DNA of 64,000 nucleotides, taken from positions 1 through 64,000 of the forward strand of contig CAJTRL010000012.1 of the NCBI GenBank assembly GCA_910578715.1, in the 5' to 3' direction. A program made the translations under genes and the position numbers. The DNA comes from an uncultured Lachnospiraceae bacterium. GTDB taxonomy: Bacteria; Bacillota; Clostridia; Lachnospirales; Lachnospiraceae. Shown piece by piece: positions 35,758 through 45,247 of this stretch; the first letter of the stretch is position 1, and each line of letters begins with the position of its first letter. The notes below the pieces were generated by a model. It was not told the origin of the DNA and searched no databases. It was given only the letters and a program-made list of their open reading frames with translations.

Positions 35758-36921
35758 TTATCCAATAATTCCCTCAAAATATTCCAGCCATTGTCGGTTC
35801 ACCCTGTCGGGAGATAACCGCTCCTGTATTTCATGGGCCGAAGCGCCGAGCCGCTCCGCCAGAGCAGCGTCGGACAGCAGCCTGTCCATTGCTTCCACAA
35901 GCGCTTCGACATCTCCCGCCGGAATTATCAGGCCGTTCTCACCCTGCCGGATTAATTCCTGTGTGCCGCCGCTTGGCACATCGGTCGCGATAACCGGAAG
36001 CCCCAGGGCCATCGCCTCTATCAGCGCGTTTGATATGCCTTCCGAATAGGAAGTCAGCAGAAACAGCGAGGCTCTTTCGATTTTATCCGCCACATCGGGA
36101 ATCACGCCCGGCCAGAAAACCCGTTGTTCCAGTCCGAGGCCGACTGACAGTTTCTGCAGTTCTTCCCGAAGTTCCCCTTCGCCGTAAACGGTCAGCGTAT
36201 AATCCGGGTATTTATCGGCAATCCCGGCAAACGCGCGGACCATCATTTCATGGTTTTTATTGGCATCCAGCCTTCCGACGGAAACAATTCTCTTGTCCCG
36301 TACTCCCTGATATCTCTCCCGTAAAAATAACGGGTTTAAGGAGTTCGGAAGGATAACGGCTGTTTTTGACACTCTTTTTGAAAAAAAGGCTCTGGAGCGC
36401 TCCGTCTGTAAAATAACACCTGATGCAAATGGAAACAGAAAATTTGCAAGAAATTTCATCAGCCTGTTCGGATATTCTTCCCCGGCCTCCCCGACGACAG
36501 ATACGACGGGCTTTGTTCCCGTAAACATCGTGGTTACGATATTCATAAAATTATTTTTACCGACACAGGACAGCGCGATGTCAGGCCGTTCTTCTTTCCA
36601 GATACGATGCAGTCTGCTCACCCGTCGGTAAAAATTGAGAAGTCTGCTTCCGCTCGTTTCTTCAGGCGGAATATCAGAAATAATTCTTCTGATGCCATCC
36701 GCCAGCGCATATTCCTCTTCCTTTCGGTACTGCGTTACCATAACGACCTGCCAGCCTTTGCCCTGAAAATATTCCGACAGATTGACAAAAACCCGTTCTG
36801 CGCCGCCTTTATCCAGCGAGCCAATATAAAATGCAAGTTTTCCTTCATATTTGGCCCCGTCCAAAGAAGTCCGGGCGTTTTTGTCGTTATTTAATTCATT
36901 CTTCCGGTACTTCTTACCCAT
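35758..36921 (-). CDS. Glycosyltransferase family 4
   Basis: 387 residues. A short basic leader precedes KLAFYIGSLDKGGAERVFVN, whose GGAERV is the acceptor-side hallmark of this GT4 group. YSEGISNALIEAMALG is the E-x7-E motif. This group includes N-acetylgalactosamine and uronic acid transferases such as PglJ/PglH, but the sugar is not certain. It lies between the two AsnB-type genes, which suggests that it handles the amidated sugar. The ATG at 36921 follows AAAGGA. Confidence 0.92.
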   Translation of the reverse strand: MGKKYRKNELNNDKNARTSLDGAKYEGKLAFYIGSLDKGGAERVFVNLSEYFQGKGWQVVMVTQYRKEEEYALADGIRRIISDIPPEETSGSRLLNFYRRVSRLHRIWKEERPDIALSCVGKNNFMNIVTTMFTGTKPVVSVVGEAGEEYPNRLMKFLANFLFPFASGVILQTERSRAFFSKRVSKTAVILPNSLNPLFLRERYQGVRDKRIVSVGRLDANKNHEMMVRAFAGIADKYPDYTLTVYGEGELREELQKLSVGLGLEQRVFWPGVIPDVADKIERASLFLLTSYSEGISNALIEAMALGLPVIATDVPSGGTQELIRQGENGLIIPAGDVEALVEAMDRLLSDAALAERLGASAHEIQERLSPDRVNRQWLEYFEGIIG

Positions 36922-36943
36922 TGATAACGTCCTTTATCTCATC

Positions 36944-38839
36944 TCACATGTCTTGCATTTTGGCAAAATACTGCTGGAATACGAAAAACGACCATGCGAG
37001 CTTGGAATAATTTGCTCCGGTCGCCGGCCCCGCGTCTCCGGTCTTTACATAGCTTTGTATCATATCGGATGTATATGCCGCGTCAAAAATATCCTGTTTC
37101 AGCAAATAATCATAACTACTGTAATCTAATAATTGTTCCTTCAACGGCCCGCGCAGCCACTTGTCCAGAGGAACTCCAAAACCGACCTTTGGCCGCTCCA
37201 GCAGTTCCTTAGGGATATAATCATAAGCAATATCTTTCAGAATATGCTTCTTATCGCCGCCCGCATATTTATAAGCGTGCGGAATCCGGTATGAAAATTC
37301 CATAACATCTGTATCTAAAATGGGGCATCTCGCTTCCAGCGAATATTTCATGGATGCCCTGTCCACCTTACATAAAATATCTCCCGGCAGATAAGTGTCC
37401 ATATCGAGCAGCATTCTGCGAATCTGCCAGTCCGCCACACCGTATCTGCTCTCGTTCAGATAATGGACGGGCAGAAAATCCTGTCCCGGAACCGCTTTGA
37501 CCATCGCGTTCGCCTTCACAATATAATTGCCGGCCCCGAACTGGGTCTTGCTTTCCTTTTCCCGGTTCCCCGCAATGACGCGCACCCGGAAAGGAAGCCG
37601 CTCTTCCAGCTTAGCCTGCCTAAGTCCCGGCAGATTACAGAATCCGTGCACCATGCCGCCGAGCACATCCAGCTTCTGCGCCTGTCTGACGTTCTCATAA
37701 ATATTATAACCGCAGAAAAATTCGTCGCCGCCGTCCCCTGACAAAGCAACCGTCACATGCCCGGCCGCCAGCTGGGAAACGAGCATCGTCGCTATCTGGG
37801 AACTGTCCGCAAAAGGCTCGTCGTAATAATACGGAATACTGTCCACCAGCTCGAACATTTCTTTTTCTTCAATATAAAGCTCCGTATGGTTCGTCCCGAG
37901 ATATTCGGCTACCGCCTTTGCATATCCCGCTTCGTTATATTTTTTCTCATGAAAACCGATGGAAAAAGTTTTGACAGGCGTATCGGAATGGGCCTGTGCA
38001 ATTGCCGTCACCAGCGAAGAATCATATCCGCCGCTTAAAAAGGAACCGAGGGGCACATCCGAAATCATACGCATTGCCACCGATTTTTCGAGCAAGGCCT
38101 TCAAGCCGCTTTTGGCCTCCTCATAGCTGCCCACCGGCTGCGCCGACCATTCGCGGTAAACCTGACCGATATCCCAGTATTTCCAGATTTTTATTTCTCC
38201 CGCATGAAAACAGAGAACGCTTCCCGGTTCCAGCTTATACACATCCTGAAAAATACTGTCCGGCGCATTGATATACTGCTGGAACAAATAGCGTGGCAAA
38301 ACCTCCTGTCTGATTTTTTTCGGAAAATCGGGACAGGCCAGAATCGGTTTCAGCTCCGAAGCAAAAACCAGACCATCCTCCCGTTTCCAATAATAGAGCG
38401 GCTTTTTGCCGATTCTGTCCCGGAACAAATAGATGCTGCCGCTCTCCCTGTCATACAGCGCAATGGCAAACATACCGTTAAACCGGTTTACGCAGTCCGC
38501 TCCCCATTTCAGGTAAGCGGCAATAATGACCTCCGTATCGCAGTTTGAGCGGAACGGGTAATCGGAAAGTTCTTTTTTTAACTCTTTAAAATTGTAGATT
38601 TCTCCGTTATAAACGACCGAAACCCTCTGGTCAGCCGAGTGCATTGGCTGATGCCCCAGAACGGACAAGTCCAGGATGGACAATCTTCTTTGCGCAAAGC
38701 CGACCTGATATCCCCCGGCCATCTCATAAATCTCTTCTCCACCGTCATTTGGTCCCCGGTGGTACATCGTATCGTTCATTTTCTTTAACTGTTCCAGACT
38801 TATCGGCTTCTTCCCGACATATCCGCAGATACCGCACAT
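36944..38839 (-). CDS. asnB: Asparagine synthase (glutamine-hydrolysing)-like amidotransferase (copy 1)
   Basis: 631 residues, starting MCGICGYVGKK at 38839 behind AAAGGGC, so Cys2 is the predicted nucleophile. The glutaminase domain contains YNGEIYNF and CDTEVII; the synthetase domain has FLSGGYDSSL (pyrophosphate loop) and LSGDGGDEFFCGY. Family members use glutamine and ATP to amidate a carboxylate through an acyl-AMP. Given UDP-HexNAcA genes in the same operon, a uronic acid is a plausible acceptor. A glycan carboxylate after assembly, or simple asparagine synthesis, cannot be excluded. About as long as its paralogue at 33810. Confidence 0.93.
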   Translation of the reverse strand: MCGICGYVGKKPISLEQLKKMNDTMYHRGPNDGGEEIYEMAGGYQVGFAQRRLSILDLSVLGHQPMHSADQRVSVVYNGEIYNFKELKKELSDYPFRSNCDTEVIIAAYLKWGADCVNRFNGMFAIALYDRESGSIYLFRDRIGKKPLYYWKREDGLVFASELKPILACPDFPKKIRQEVLPRYLFQQYINAPDSIFQDVYKLEPGSVLCFHAGEIKIWKYWDIGQVYREWSAQPVGSYEEAKSGLKALLEKSVAMRMISDVPLGSFLSGGYDSSLVTAIAQAHSDTPVKTFSIGFHEKKYNEAGYAKAVAEYLGTNHTELYIEEKEMFELVDSIPYYYDEPFADSSQIATMLVSQLAAGHVTVALSGDGGDEFFCGYNIYENVRQAQKLDVLGGMVHGFCNLPGLRQAKLEERLPFRVRVIAGNREKESKTQFGAGNYIVKANAMVKAVPGQDFLPVHYLNESRYGVADWQIRRMLLDMDTYLPGDILCKVDRASMKYSLEARCPILDTDVMEFSYRIPHAYKYAGGDKKHILKDIAYDYIPKELLERPKVGFGVPLDKWLRGPLKEQLLDYSSYDYLLKQDIFDAAYTSDMIQSYVKTGDAGPATGANYSKLAWSFFVFQQYFAKMQDM

Positions 38840-38871
38840 AATATAGCCCTTTCTTTTACTTTCATTGAGAA

Positions 38872-39630
38872 TCAACGCTGATACTTCTCAATAAAATAAT
38901 CCTTATACTCGCCAAAATCCTTACATTCCTGGTCGATGGATTCGATTAACTCCTCGTATTTTTCCTGAACAAGCGCACGGTAATTGTTAAAATTATTATA
39001 CCCTTCCTTACACCACGCAAAAGGATGCGTCAGAATCTGAACCTTCTCATACCCGGTGATGTTCTTTTCATCGGGATAGCCATAGCGCCAGATATGGTTC
39101 GCGTCCGACATATATTTTACGGCGACGGGCGTCTCTTCCGTAACCTGTTCCGCAAAGGTAAAGAAATCGTCCTGATAAGCGTTTAAATATCCGTCCAGCT
39201 TAATATTCTCCCGCAGCACGTCTTTGGACGGCCTGTGAATGGAAAATTCCCGGATGGCAAAACCGAACATCTCGCTTAAAATTTCCATTTCCTTCTGAAT
39301 CCGCCTGCGAATCTCCGCCATATCCGTCATGCCGTTCAATGCGAAATGCAGCCCGATGTGCTGGCCGCGTTCGTGCATGTCCTTAATCATATTCATATTT
39401 CTTCTGGAAAGGATATTGTAGGAATTATTCGTCCACTGGAAAAAATAAGTCGAAACAAAATCCATGCTCTGTTCCACCCTGGAAAGCTCATACGCTCTTT
39501 CCACACTGTATTCCACATCATGCCGCATGATGATGAAGTTGTCCTTTCCAAGCGCGTCGGCATAATTGGCATGCCGGCCCGTCGCTTTGATAATTCTGAT
39601 AATTTCTCTGTAATCCTCAAATGAAAACAT
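38872..39630 (-). CDS. NodB-like polysaccharide deacetylase family protein
   Basis: 252 residues from the ATG at 39630 (MFSFEDYREI), behind GAAAGGAAAGC; the frame reaches further upstream but overlaps the acyltransferase end. IIMRHDVEYSVERAYELS holds the H-D metal site and GQHIGLHFALNG the H-x3-H-like motif of this carbohydrate esterase superfamily. It would remove acetyl from an N-acetyl sugar, or it may be a non-catalytic relative. No signal peptide, so cytoplasmic, which suggests action on a lipid-linked or soluble sugar. A different deacetylase is at 59687. Confidence 0.82.
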   Translation of the reverse strand: MFSFEDYREIIRIIKATGRHANYADALGKDNFIIMRHDVEYSVERAYELSRVEQSMDFVSTYFFQWTNNSYNILSRRNMNMIKDMHERGQHIGLHFALNGMTDMAEIRRRIQKEMEILSEMFGFAIREFSIHRPSKDVLRENIKLDGYLNAYQDDFFTFAEQVTEETPVAVKYMSDANHIWRYGYPDEKNITGYEKVQILTHPFAWCKEGYNNFNNYRALVQEKYEELIESIDQECKDFGEYKDYFIEKYQR

Positions 39631-39650
39631 GGTCGTGCTTTCCTTTCTCA

Positions 39651-40694
39651 TTAGATTTGTTTCTTTTTCGGATATGCAACCGCTCCGGCCGCCCATTTAG
39701 CGGCCCGGATAAGCGTATTATCACAAATAAAAGCCAGAATAAAACTTACCGCCACCGTACAGAGCACGAGTTCCAGCAGATTAGGCAGATAAAACTTTTC
39801 CGCCACAAAAGGAATGCACCCGCTTAGAAAATATCTTACCGGATTATGCACCAAATAGATTCCAAACGAATATTTTCCAAGTGTAAAAATACATTTTCTG
39901 GCAAACCGATTTTCCTGAAACCAGTCCCTCTTCAGAAGAAAAAACATTGCACAGGAAATCATGGTAAACGTCGGCGCCAGGTCATGGACGTTTCTGATAA
40001 GCCCGAACTGCTTCTGTACAAAGGATATGACAAAGCAAGCCCCGCCCACAATATATATGATATTTTTCTTTTTGGCCGTATCAATTACCTTTTCCAGAAA
40101 ATAACCGAGCATAAAATAATACGCCCATCCCCCGAAAATATAATTCCATGAAAACGACAGGTTCACATACGGCGCATAAGTGCATATCGCATGATATAGC
40201 AGTCCAATAGCAAGAAGCAGCCACATTTCCCCTTTTTTCAGATTCCTGACCAGCTTATTCAAAAAAGGGGCAAGCACAAGCAAACCGACCAGCTCATACA
40301 AAAACCAGTATTCTTTTCCAGCATATTCAAAAAAGACGTTTTTGACATAAGTTTTCCAGAAAGATATCTGCCAGAACATGCCGCCATTATCATACAGGCT
40401 TCGAAGGAACATATAAAGCAGAACCGGAATCACTATGTTCGTCAGTTTTTTCACATAATAATCATAATACTCCGAAAAGGTCTCGCACTTTGTATTCAGC
40501 GCAAACTTACCGCTCAGCATAAAGAACAGGCTGTTGGTCGTGAAAAAAATAAGTCTCAGTACATCGTCCAAATATTTTTCCCCGGCCGTATCTATATAAT
40601 CTCCGAGCGAACCGCAGCAATGCACCGCAACCATAAAAAACATTGCGCATACTCTGATGATTTCATATTCTGTCTTTCTGCCAGCTCCTGCCAT
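39651..40694 (-). CDS. Acyltransferase family 3 membrane protein
   Basis: 347 residues, about ten hydrophobic segments. YEIIRVCAMFFMVAVHCCGS near the N-terminus carries the R and H residues conserved in AT3 proteins (OatA, OafA, WbbJ-type), and TTNSLFFMLSGKFAL follows as in the family. These move acyl groups, usually acetyl from acetyl-CoA, across the membrane to sugars. No extracellular SGNH domain is fused, but a separate SGNH-like protein is the next gene upstream (40773-41843) and may be its partner. The start is ATG 40694 behind AGGGAG; 40695-40772 shows nothing. Confidence 0.92.
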   Translation of the reverse strand: MAGAGRKTEYEIIRVCAMFFMVAVHCCGSLGDYIDTAGEKYLDDVLRLIFFTTNSLFFMLSGKFALNTKCETFSEYYDYYVKKLTNIVIPVLLYMFLRSLYDNGGMFWQISFWKTYVKNVFFEYAGKEYWFLYELVGLLVLAPFLNKLVRNLKKGEMWLLLAIGLLYHAICTYAPYVNLSFSWNYIFGGWAYYFMLGYFLEKVIDTAKKKNIIYIVGGACFVISFVQKQFGLIRNVHDLAPTFTMISCAMFFLLKRDWFQENRFARKCIFTLGKYSFGIYLVHNPVRYFLSGCIPFVAEKFYLPNLLELVLCTVAVSFILAFICDNTLIRAAKWAAGAVAYPKKKQI

Positions 40695-40772
40695 TTTCAC
40701 TCCCTCTTCGGCGCTGCGCGGTTCTCCATCCCGCCGGCTTTTGCTCTGTGCTTATTCCCCATCGCTGCTCTT

Positions 40773-41843
40773 CTATTCTTCGATGACCGCATAATCCTCA
40801 TTGGCAATATGTTCCGCAATGATATCGCCGGCCTCTTTGTTCTTCACAAGCCATAAATCATAGGCCCTGTCCCACGAAGCATAACTGCTGTTACCTCTTT
40901 TGTCCGTAAAATGATAATTTTCCAGCAGATACTTTTCCAGAAACGCGGTACACTTCTCCGCACCGACCGCATTGGTATGGCTCGCATAATCGGCAAAATC
41001 CTCTTCAAAAACAATGCCGATTTCATCATAATAATTATTCATATTTAAGAAGCGATAACCCGCTTCTTCTACAATTTTTCCCATGTAATTGTACATCTGC
41101 TGGTCTTCCATACTCTCCCCGTAAGGAGATACTATGAATAACGCTTGCAATTCATTTTCCTGTAAAAATTGAAGCAAATCCCTTAAAACCACTTCCTGTT
41201 CCGGCGGAATCGCCAGTTCTCCCGACGCTCCCCCGGCTTCCGGCCTGGCGGTCGGTCCCACTCCATCCTTGAACTGGAAGCCCTTCAGTTCGTTCTCTTT
41301 CTCATACCGCCAATTCGCCCATTCAGAAGGAAAAGCAAACATTTTCCAGTTCGTATGGTATTTGAATAAATCGATATAATAACTGAGCCTGTCCTCTGAC
41401 TCCGGCACAAGCGCCTGTATCGTTTCCACGCGGTTTCCTGAATATTTCAGATTATCCGTCACGCCCCTCGTATAGGCCATATTCTCTGACAATCCCGCAT
41501 CCCCCATCGTATACATGCGCATCTCAAAAATATACAATGACGGGGACTGCGTCTTTTCCGCTTCCTTCACCAGATATTTCATGGCCGCCGGACGCTGTAC
41601 ATTGGAGGAAAGAGGATAGGCCGCGATGCCCGTTTCTCCCCAGAGCATTGGCGCCGCATAATAGGGAAAAACCGGACTGGAGCCAATCATAATGATATCA
41701 ATCGTATCGTCCTTTTCCGCATAAAATCCTGAAAACCGGTCCTTGACATCGCCGTTTGTCCGGACAATATAAGAAACCGGGACGATGGCCAGCAGAAAAA
41801 TTCCTATGAAAATAATACTTTGTATCAACTGTTTACGAGTCAT
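40773..41843 (-). CDS. Membrane-anchored SGNH/DltD-like acyl-transfer protein
   Basis: 356 residues. One N-terminal membrane segment (about 8-28) acts as an anchor, and the rest should lie outside. IIMIGSSPVFPY near residue 50 is a block-I nucleophile motif (G-x-S), and FADYASHTNAVGAEK near residue 285 gives the D-x2-H pair of SGNH hydrolases. A Gly- and Pro-rich stretch (DNA about 41210-41270) looks inserted. DltD and AlgX/AlgJ relatives accept acyl groups from an MBOAT or AT3 partner and place them on a polymer. It lies directly before the AT3 gene. Start at 41843 behind GAGGAA. Assignment from motifs, fairly sure. Confidence 0.8.
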   Translation of the reverse strand: MTRKQLIQSIIFIGIFLLAIVPVSYIVRTNGDVKDRFSGFYAEKDDTIDIIMIGSSPVFPYYAAPMLWGETGIAAYPLSSNVQRPAAMKYLVKEAEKTQSPSLYIFEMRMYTMGDAGLSENMAYTRGVTDNLKYSGNRVETIQALVPESEDRLSYYIDLFKYHTNWKMFAFPSEWANWRYEKENELKGFQFKDGVGPTARPEAGGASGELAIPPEQEVVLRDLLQFLQENELQALFIVSPYGESMEDQQMYNYMGKIVEEAGYRFLNMNNYYDEIGIVFEEDFADYASHTNAVGAEKCTAFLEKYLLENYHFTDKRGNSSYASWDRAYDLWLVKNKEAGDIIAEHIANEDYAVIEE

Positions 41844-41882
41844 TTCCTCACACCGTCCGCCGCCCGGCAGATTCCTTCGTTC

Positions 41883-42299
41883 TTACGCCTGTCTGTCCGC
41901 TTCCAGCCATTCAGCCGGAGTCAGAACAGGCAGGGAAACATCTTTATAATCTTTCTGGTTTGCCGTAATAAGGTAATCCATCCGGTTATTCTGTCCCGTC
42001 ATATACTGCACGCAATCCTCAAAATCTCTCCATTTCTGTCCAAACGCATCCTGAATATCCTTTTCCGTAACAGAAAGAATAGTTACCAGGCAAAAAATAT
42101 TTTCCATAATAGCATATGTCCGTTCTGTATCATGTGTTTCTTTACGGATAATATAAAACAAATCTGTTACAGAAGAAGCGGTTATACATGCAAGAGCTTC
42201 CCGTTCCCTAATCTTTCTGAACAACTTCACGGAAGTTTCATACCCGTTCCTTTTCAGAACCATATCGAGGAGCACATTGGTATCAATTAGCAGCTTCAT
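41883..42299 (-). CDS. PIN-domain ribonuclease toxin
   Basis: 138 residues, the size of a VapC-like toxin. MKLLIDTNVLLDMVLKR supplies the first metal-binding Asp. DFEDCVQYMTG and MDYLITANQKDY supply the later acidic residues and match the PIN_3-type ending. It should cut RNA and be held inactive by the antitoxin encoded just upstream, whose stop it overlaps by 17 bases. The DNA is AT-richer than that around it (20 of 60 bases G or C at 42121-42180), which suggests acquisition. Not part of glycan synthesis. Confidence 0.88.
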   Translation of the reverse strand: MKLLIDTNVLLDMVLKRNGYETSVKLFRKIREREALACITASSVTDLFYIIRKETHDTERTYAIMENIFCLVTILSVTEKDIQDAFGQKWRDFEDCVQYMTGQNNRMDYLITANQKDYKDVSLPVLTPAEWLEADRQA

Positions 42300-42519
42300 A
42301 CCGTTCCCTTACCCTTTCCTCTCTATATTCCTCAAGCGTTTTCCCAGTATCCGGTATTGCCCCTACAATATTCTCCAAAATATCATCCAGCTTTTTTTTA
42401 TCCCCCGGCATTCCTTTTGTCTGCTGTGAGCTAAGGAATTGCACAAAGCTATATATCGTTTCTATCTGGTTTTCTGGTAAACCATTTAGCAAATCTATCG
42501 TTTTCTCCAGTGTTGACAT
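42283..42519 (-). CDS. Putative antitoxin of the PIN-domain toxin
   Basis: 78 residues from the ATG at 42519 behind AAAGGAGAAC. It begins MSTLEKTIDLLNGLPENQIE, a helical start of the sort seen in small antitoxins, and has a charged C-terminus that would cover the toxin. No named family is certain. The 17-base overlap with the PIN gene and the strong promoter 50 bases upstream support a two-gene addiction module. Confidence 0.75.
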   Translation of the reverse strand: MSTLEKTIDLLNGLPENQIETIYSFVQFLSSQQTKGMPGDKKKLDDILENIVGAIPDTGKTLEEYREERVRERYEAAN

Positions 42520-42567
42520 GCCGTTCTCCTTTCCATGACCCATAAGACCACCTTACACTTTTTATCT

Positions 42568-42585
42568 ATTATACCATTCCCTGCA
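42568..42585 (-). promoter_or_regulatory. Extended -10 promoter of the toxin-antitoxin pair
   Basis: On the minus strand a perfect TATAAT (42568-42573) is preceded by TGG (42574-42576), an extended -10. The -35 region is poor. The transcript would start near 42561, about 42 bases before the antitoxin ATG, and would read on into the SGNH and AT3 genes unless stopped. Confidence 0.6.
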
Positions 42586-42621
42586 CGAATTAACTATTGC
42601 TTTTTTCTGTCGTCCACATCC

Positions 42622-44112
42622 TCACTCTTCCTTACGCCGCACAGATTTCTTACCGTAATACTCCGCTATCCCGACATTCACCCATGCCGTCTCGTCTTCG
42701 TCGAAATAGAAACATTCAAAACCATCGATATAATCCGGCATGGCAATCACAACATCTTCCTCTTCGCAGTTTTCCAGATAATCATATATCGCCGTACATT
42801 TTTCATAATAGCCGCTGTATGTCCCGTTGTGCATCAGCTTTGCTACTGTCAGCAGCGGTGAATCAGCGCTGCTTTCCGGAGACGCCAGAAAAACAGCAAA
42901 CAAAACGACAAATAAAACGGCGCAGGCGCTCCTGTTTTCCCTGAGTCCGGCCCAGTTGTCCAGACAACAGCCGACAAATACTGCAAAATTCAGCAAAGTA
43001 ACTGCCAGCACCACATCCAGAATAAAACAACACCTGTTTGGAAAAAGCGGCCCGGCATACCCCACCGCAACTGGAAGGGCCGTCACATATCCGGCCGCCA
43101 GCGCAAGGACACTGATAATACCATATTCTTTCAGGAATCCACGCAGTCTGTCCGCCAAATAAATACCGAAGAGCAGCATCGCTAAGAGCATCACACCAAA
43201 CATCGTCTCTTTCGTCAGCCGTTCCGTTTCCGCCCAGACATTTTTAACCGTCCATTTCGCCGACTGTAGCAGCATAAAGCCTTCCCCGCCGCTGTTCTGC
43301 GTATGCCTCGAAAAATTCCCCGGTGCAACCACATTGATTACCGCGCCGATAATGCCGATAGCGGTCACGATGATATTGTTTAAGGAAATCTTCCCCGGAA
43401 CCTTTCCTGGAGTGTTCGATTTTTTCCGGGAAGCCAGATAAAAACCAACTGTAAGAAGCAAAACCACATAGCATCCGGTTCCCGTTACCGCCAGCGAACC
43501 GCCCGACGCACAGAAAAGAAAAAAAGCCGAGCATATAGAAAACACCCGTTTCTTTTTCTTTGAGTAACTATTGTTATTTGACAAAAGAAAAAACATCACC
43601 GCAAACAGCATACAGGACAGAGGAATGCTGTATGCCGCCGCGCCGGAATACCAGAAAAAGATTTCCGTGAAAATATCCGCATCCAGAATGGAAAACAAGA
43701 TAATTGAATAGACCGTCAGCCTGATATGCGGCATTTTTCTGTCTTTGAAAATAAAATCAAACGCGCTCCATACCACGCCAAACAGGGAGCCCGCAAAAAG
43801 GAGTACATTCAGAATCATGACAACCTTAAGCTGCGGCAGCCCGAAATTATTGATTGGCGACAAAAGCGCCTGGATGAACATCGCAAAATAAGTGCCCTGC
43901 CAGTCCAGATATATTTCCTTCATATACCGAAGCGACGCCGCAAAATATTGAAAAAGGGGAACGTGAAACGCGCCGACACGGACACCGTGTGTAAAATCGT
44001 CCCCGACCAGCACCGTATACCCGGCGCTGGCCGCGATAACATAAACCATAAAAAATATCACAAGACAATTTGCGGCAACAAGCACGCCCTTCCCGTATTT
44101 CTTCCAGTTCAT
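42622..44112 (-). CDS. DUF6056 family multi-spanning membrane protein, GT-C-like (second copy)
   Basis: 496 residues from the ATG at 44112 behind AAGGAGGAA; the frame extends upstream but inside the GT4 gene. TVLVGDDFTHGVRVGAF in the first outer loop has the acidic pair of GT-C enzymes, and LDWQGTYFAMFIQALLSP matches the paralogue at 27159. The C-terminus IAEYYGKKSV is also shared. About ten membrane segments. Probable polyprenyl-phosphate-sugar-dependent transferase outside the membrane; function inferred. The paralogues may add the same sugar in two glycans or at two positions. Confidence 0.87.
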   Translation of the reverse strand: MNWKKYGKGVLVAANCLVIFFMVYVIAASAGYTVLVGDDFTHGVRVGAFHVPLFQYFAASLRYMKEIYLDWQGTYFAMFIQALLSPINNFGLPQLKVVMILNVLLFAGSLFGVVWSAFDFIFKDRKMPHIRLTVYSIILFSILDADIFTEIFFWYSGAAAYSIPLSCMLFAVMFFLLSNNNSYSKKKKRVFSICSAFFLFCASGGSLAVTGTGCYVVLLLTVGFYLASRKKSNTPGKVPGKISLNNIIVTAIGIIGAVINVVAPGNFSRHTQNSGGEGFMLLQSAKWTVKNVWAETERLTKETMFGVMLLAMLLFGIYLADRLRGFLKEYGIISVLALAAGYVTALPVAVGYAGPLFPNRCCFILDVVLAVTLLNFAVFVGCCLDNWAGLRENRSACAVLFVVLFAVFLASPESSADSPLLTVAKLMHNGTYSGYYEKCTAIYDYLENCEEEDVVIAMPDYIDGFECFYFDEDETAWVNVGIAEYYGKKSVRRKEE

Positions 44113-44125
44113 CAGAGGTTCCTCC

Positions 44126-45229
44126 TTACTTTGCCCCGCACAACTCCTCAATATAATCCCGCCACTGCTCAAATACCGCCTCGCCGTTGGCGCGCTGTGC
44201 AATCTTCCGCGCCTCCCGGCCCAGCTTTTCGGCAAGGTCCGGGTTCTCTATCAGCCTGTTCATGCCGTCCACCAGTGCCTTTTCATCCTTAATCGGAATC
44301 AGCAGCCCGTCCACCCCGTCCGTCATAACAGTGCGCGGCCCGCCGCAGGGACAGTCCGTCGCCACGATGGGAAGTCCAAGAGCCATCGCCTCCATCAGTG
44401 CGTTCGGAAGCCCTTCCCAGTCGGAAGTGAAGGCAAAAAGCGCCGCATCCGCAAGGTCTTTTTCCAGCGTATCGCTGGCGCCCATCAGCCGGATATAGTC
44501 CTGAGCCTGATTTTTGGCAATCAGCCCTTCCAATATTTCTTTTGTGCCGTCAAAAGAATCCCCGCCGTATATTTTCAGGTCATAATCGGGATGCTTTTCA
44601 TGCACCTTCACAAAAGCCCGGATGAGCATGGGCTGGTTCTTGAAATCCACCAGACGCCCCGACTGCACAACGGTTTTTGTCCGCTTTTCCGGAGCCGGAA
44701 CGCCGATGTATTTGGGATTAATCGGATTTAAAATAATGCGGGAGTTTTTCTGTAAACGGGGCGCAAAGAACTCCCGCGCGCCCTCCGTCTGGAACACGCA
44801 GCCGTCCGCCCTCGGAAAAAGCAGCGGAATCTGTATTTTATCGGAAAATTCCTCATAATGCCCCGCCGGGTCGGTGCGAATCGAAATCAACACCGGGATT
44901 TTGGTAAAATAAGCCGCCATCAGGCCGCGGTACAGTGCCTTTCTGGCAAAAGGAATCAGAATATCCGGCTTTTCCTCTTTGATAAAGTCCCTCAGATATT
45001 TAATGCGCAGCAAAATCTGAAGCGGATGAGGCTTTTTCTCGTCGCCTTCCCGCAGTCCCACATGCACACGCTTCACACGCGCGTCCGTCTGAAATTCATT
45101 TTCACCGTACCACTCCGTCGCAATCAGAACCTGATACCCTTTTTCCACAAACTGACTGGCCAGATTGGTAACAACCCGTTCCGCGCCGCCCTGTTCAAGA
45201 CAATTTAAATGAAACGCAATTTTACGCAT
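44126..45229 (-). CDS. Glycosyltransferase family 4
   Basis: 367 residues from the ATG at 45229, five bases after GGAG. IAFHLNCLEQGGAERVVTN carries GGAERV, and WEGLPNALMEAMALG is the E-x7-E motif. It belongs to the same GT4 subgroup as the proteins at 35758 and 53754, with GPRTVMTDGVDGLLIP near the end as in PglJ/PglH-like enzymes. It follows the MBOAT gene and precedes a DUF6056 gene. Donor unknown; a HexNAc or uronic acid is likely. Confidence 0.93.
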   Translation of the reverse strand: MRKIAFHLNCLEQGGAERVVTNLASQFVEKGYQVLIATEWYGENEFQTDARVKRVHVGLREGDEKKPHPLQILLRIKYLRDFIKEEKPDILIPFARKALYRGLMAAYFTKIPVLISIRTDPAGHYEEFSDKIQIPLLFPRADGCVFQTEGAREFFAPRLQKNSRIILNPINPKYIGVPAPEKRTKTVVQSGRLVDFKNQPMLIRAFVKVHEKHPDYDLKIYGGDSFDGTKEILEGLIAKNQAQDYIRLMGASDTLEKDLADAALFAFTSDWEGLPNALMEAMALGLPIVATDCPCGGPRTVMTDGVDGLLIPIKDEKALVDGMNRLIENPDLAEKLGREARKIAQRANGEAVFEQWRDYIEELCGAK

Positions 45230-45247
45230 AGACACTCCAACTCCGCT

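Noticed and set aside
33810..38839. Asparagine biosynthesis as the main role of the two AsnB-type genes
   Set aside because: Sequence alone cannot exclude it, but two copies in a uronic-acid glycan locus make amidation of sugars the better reading.
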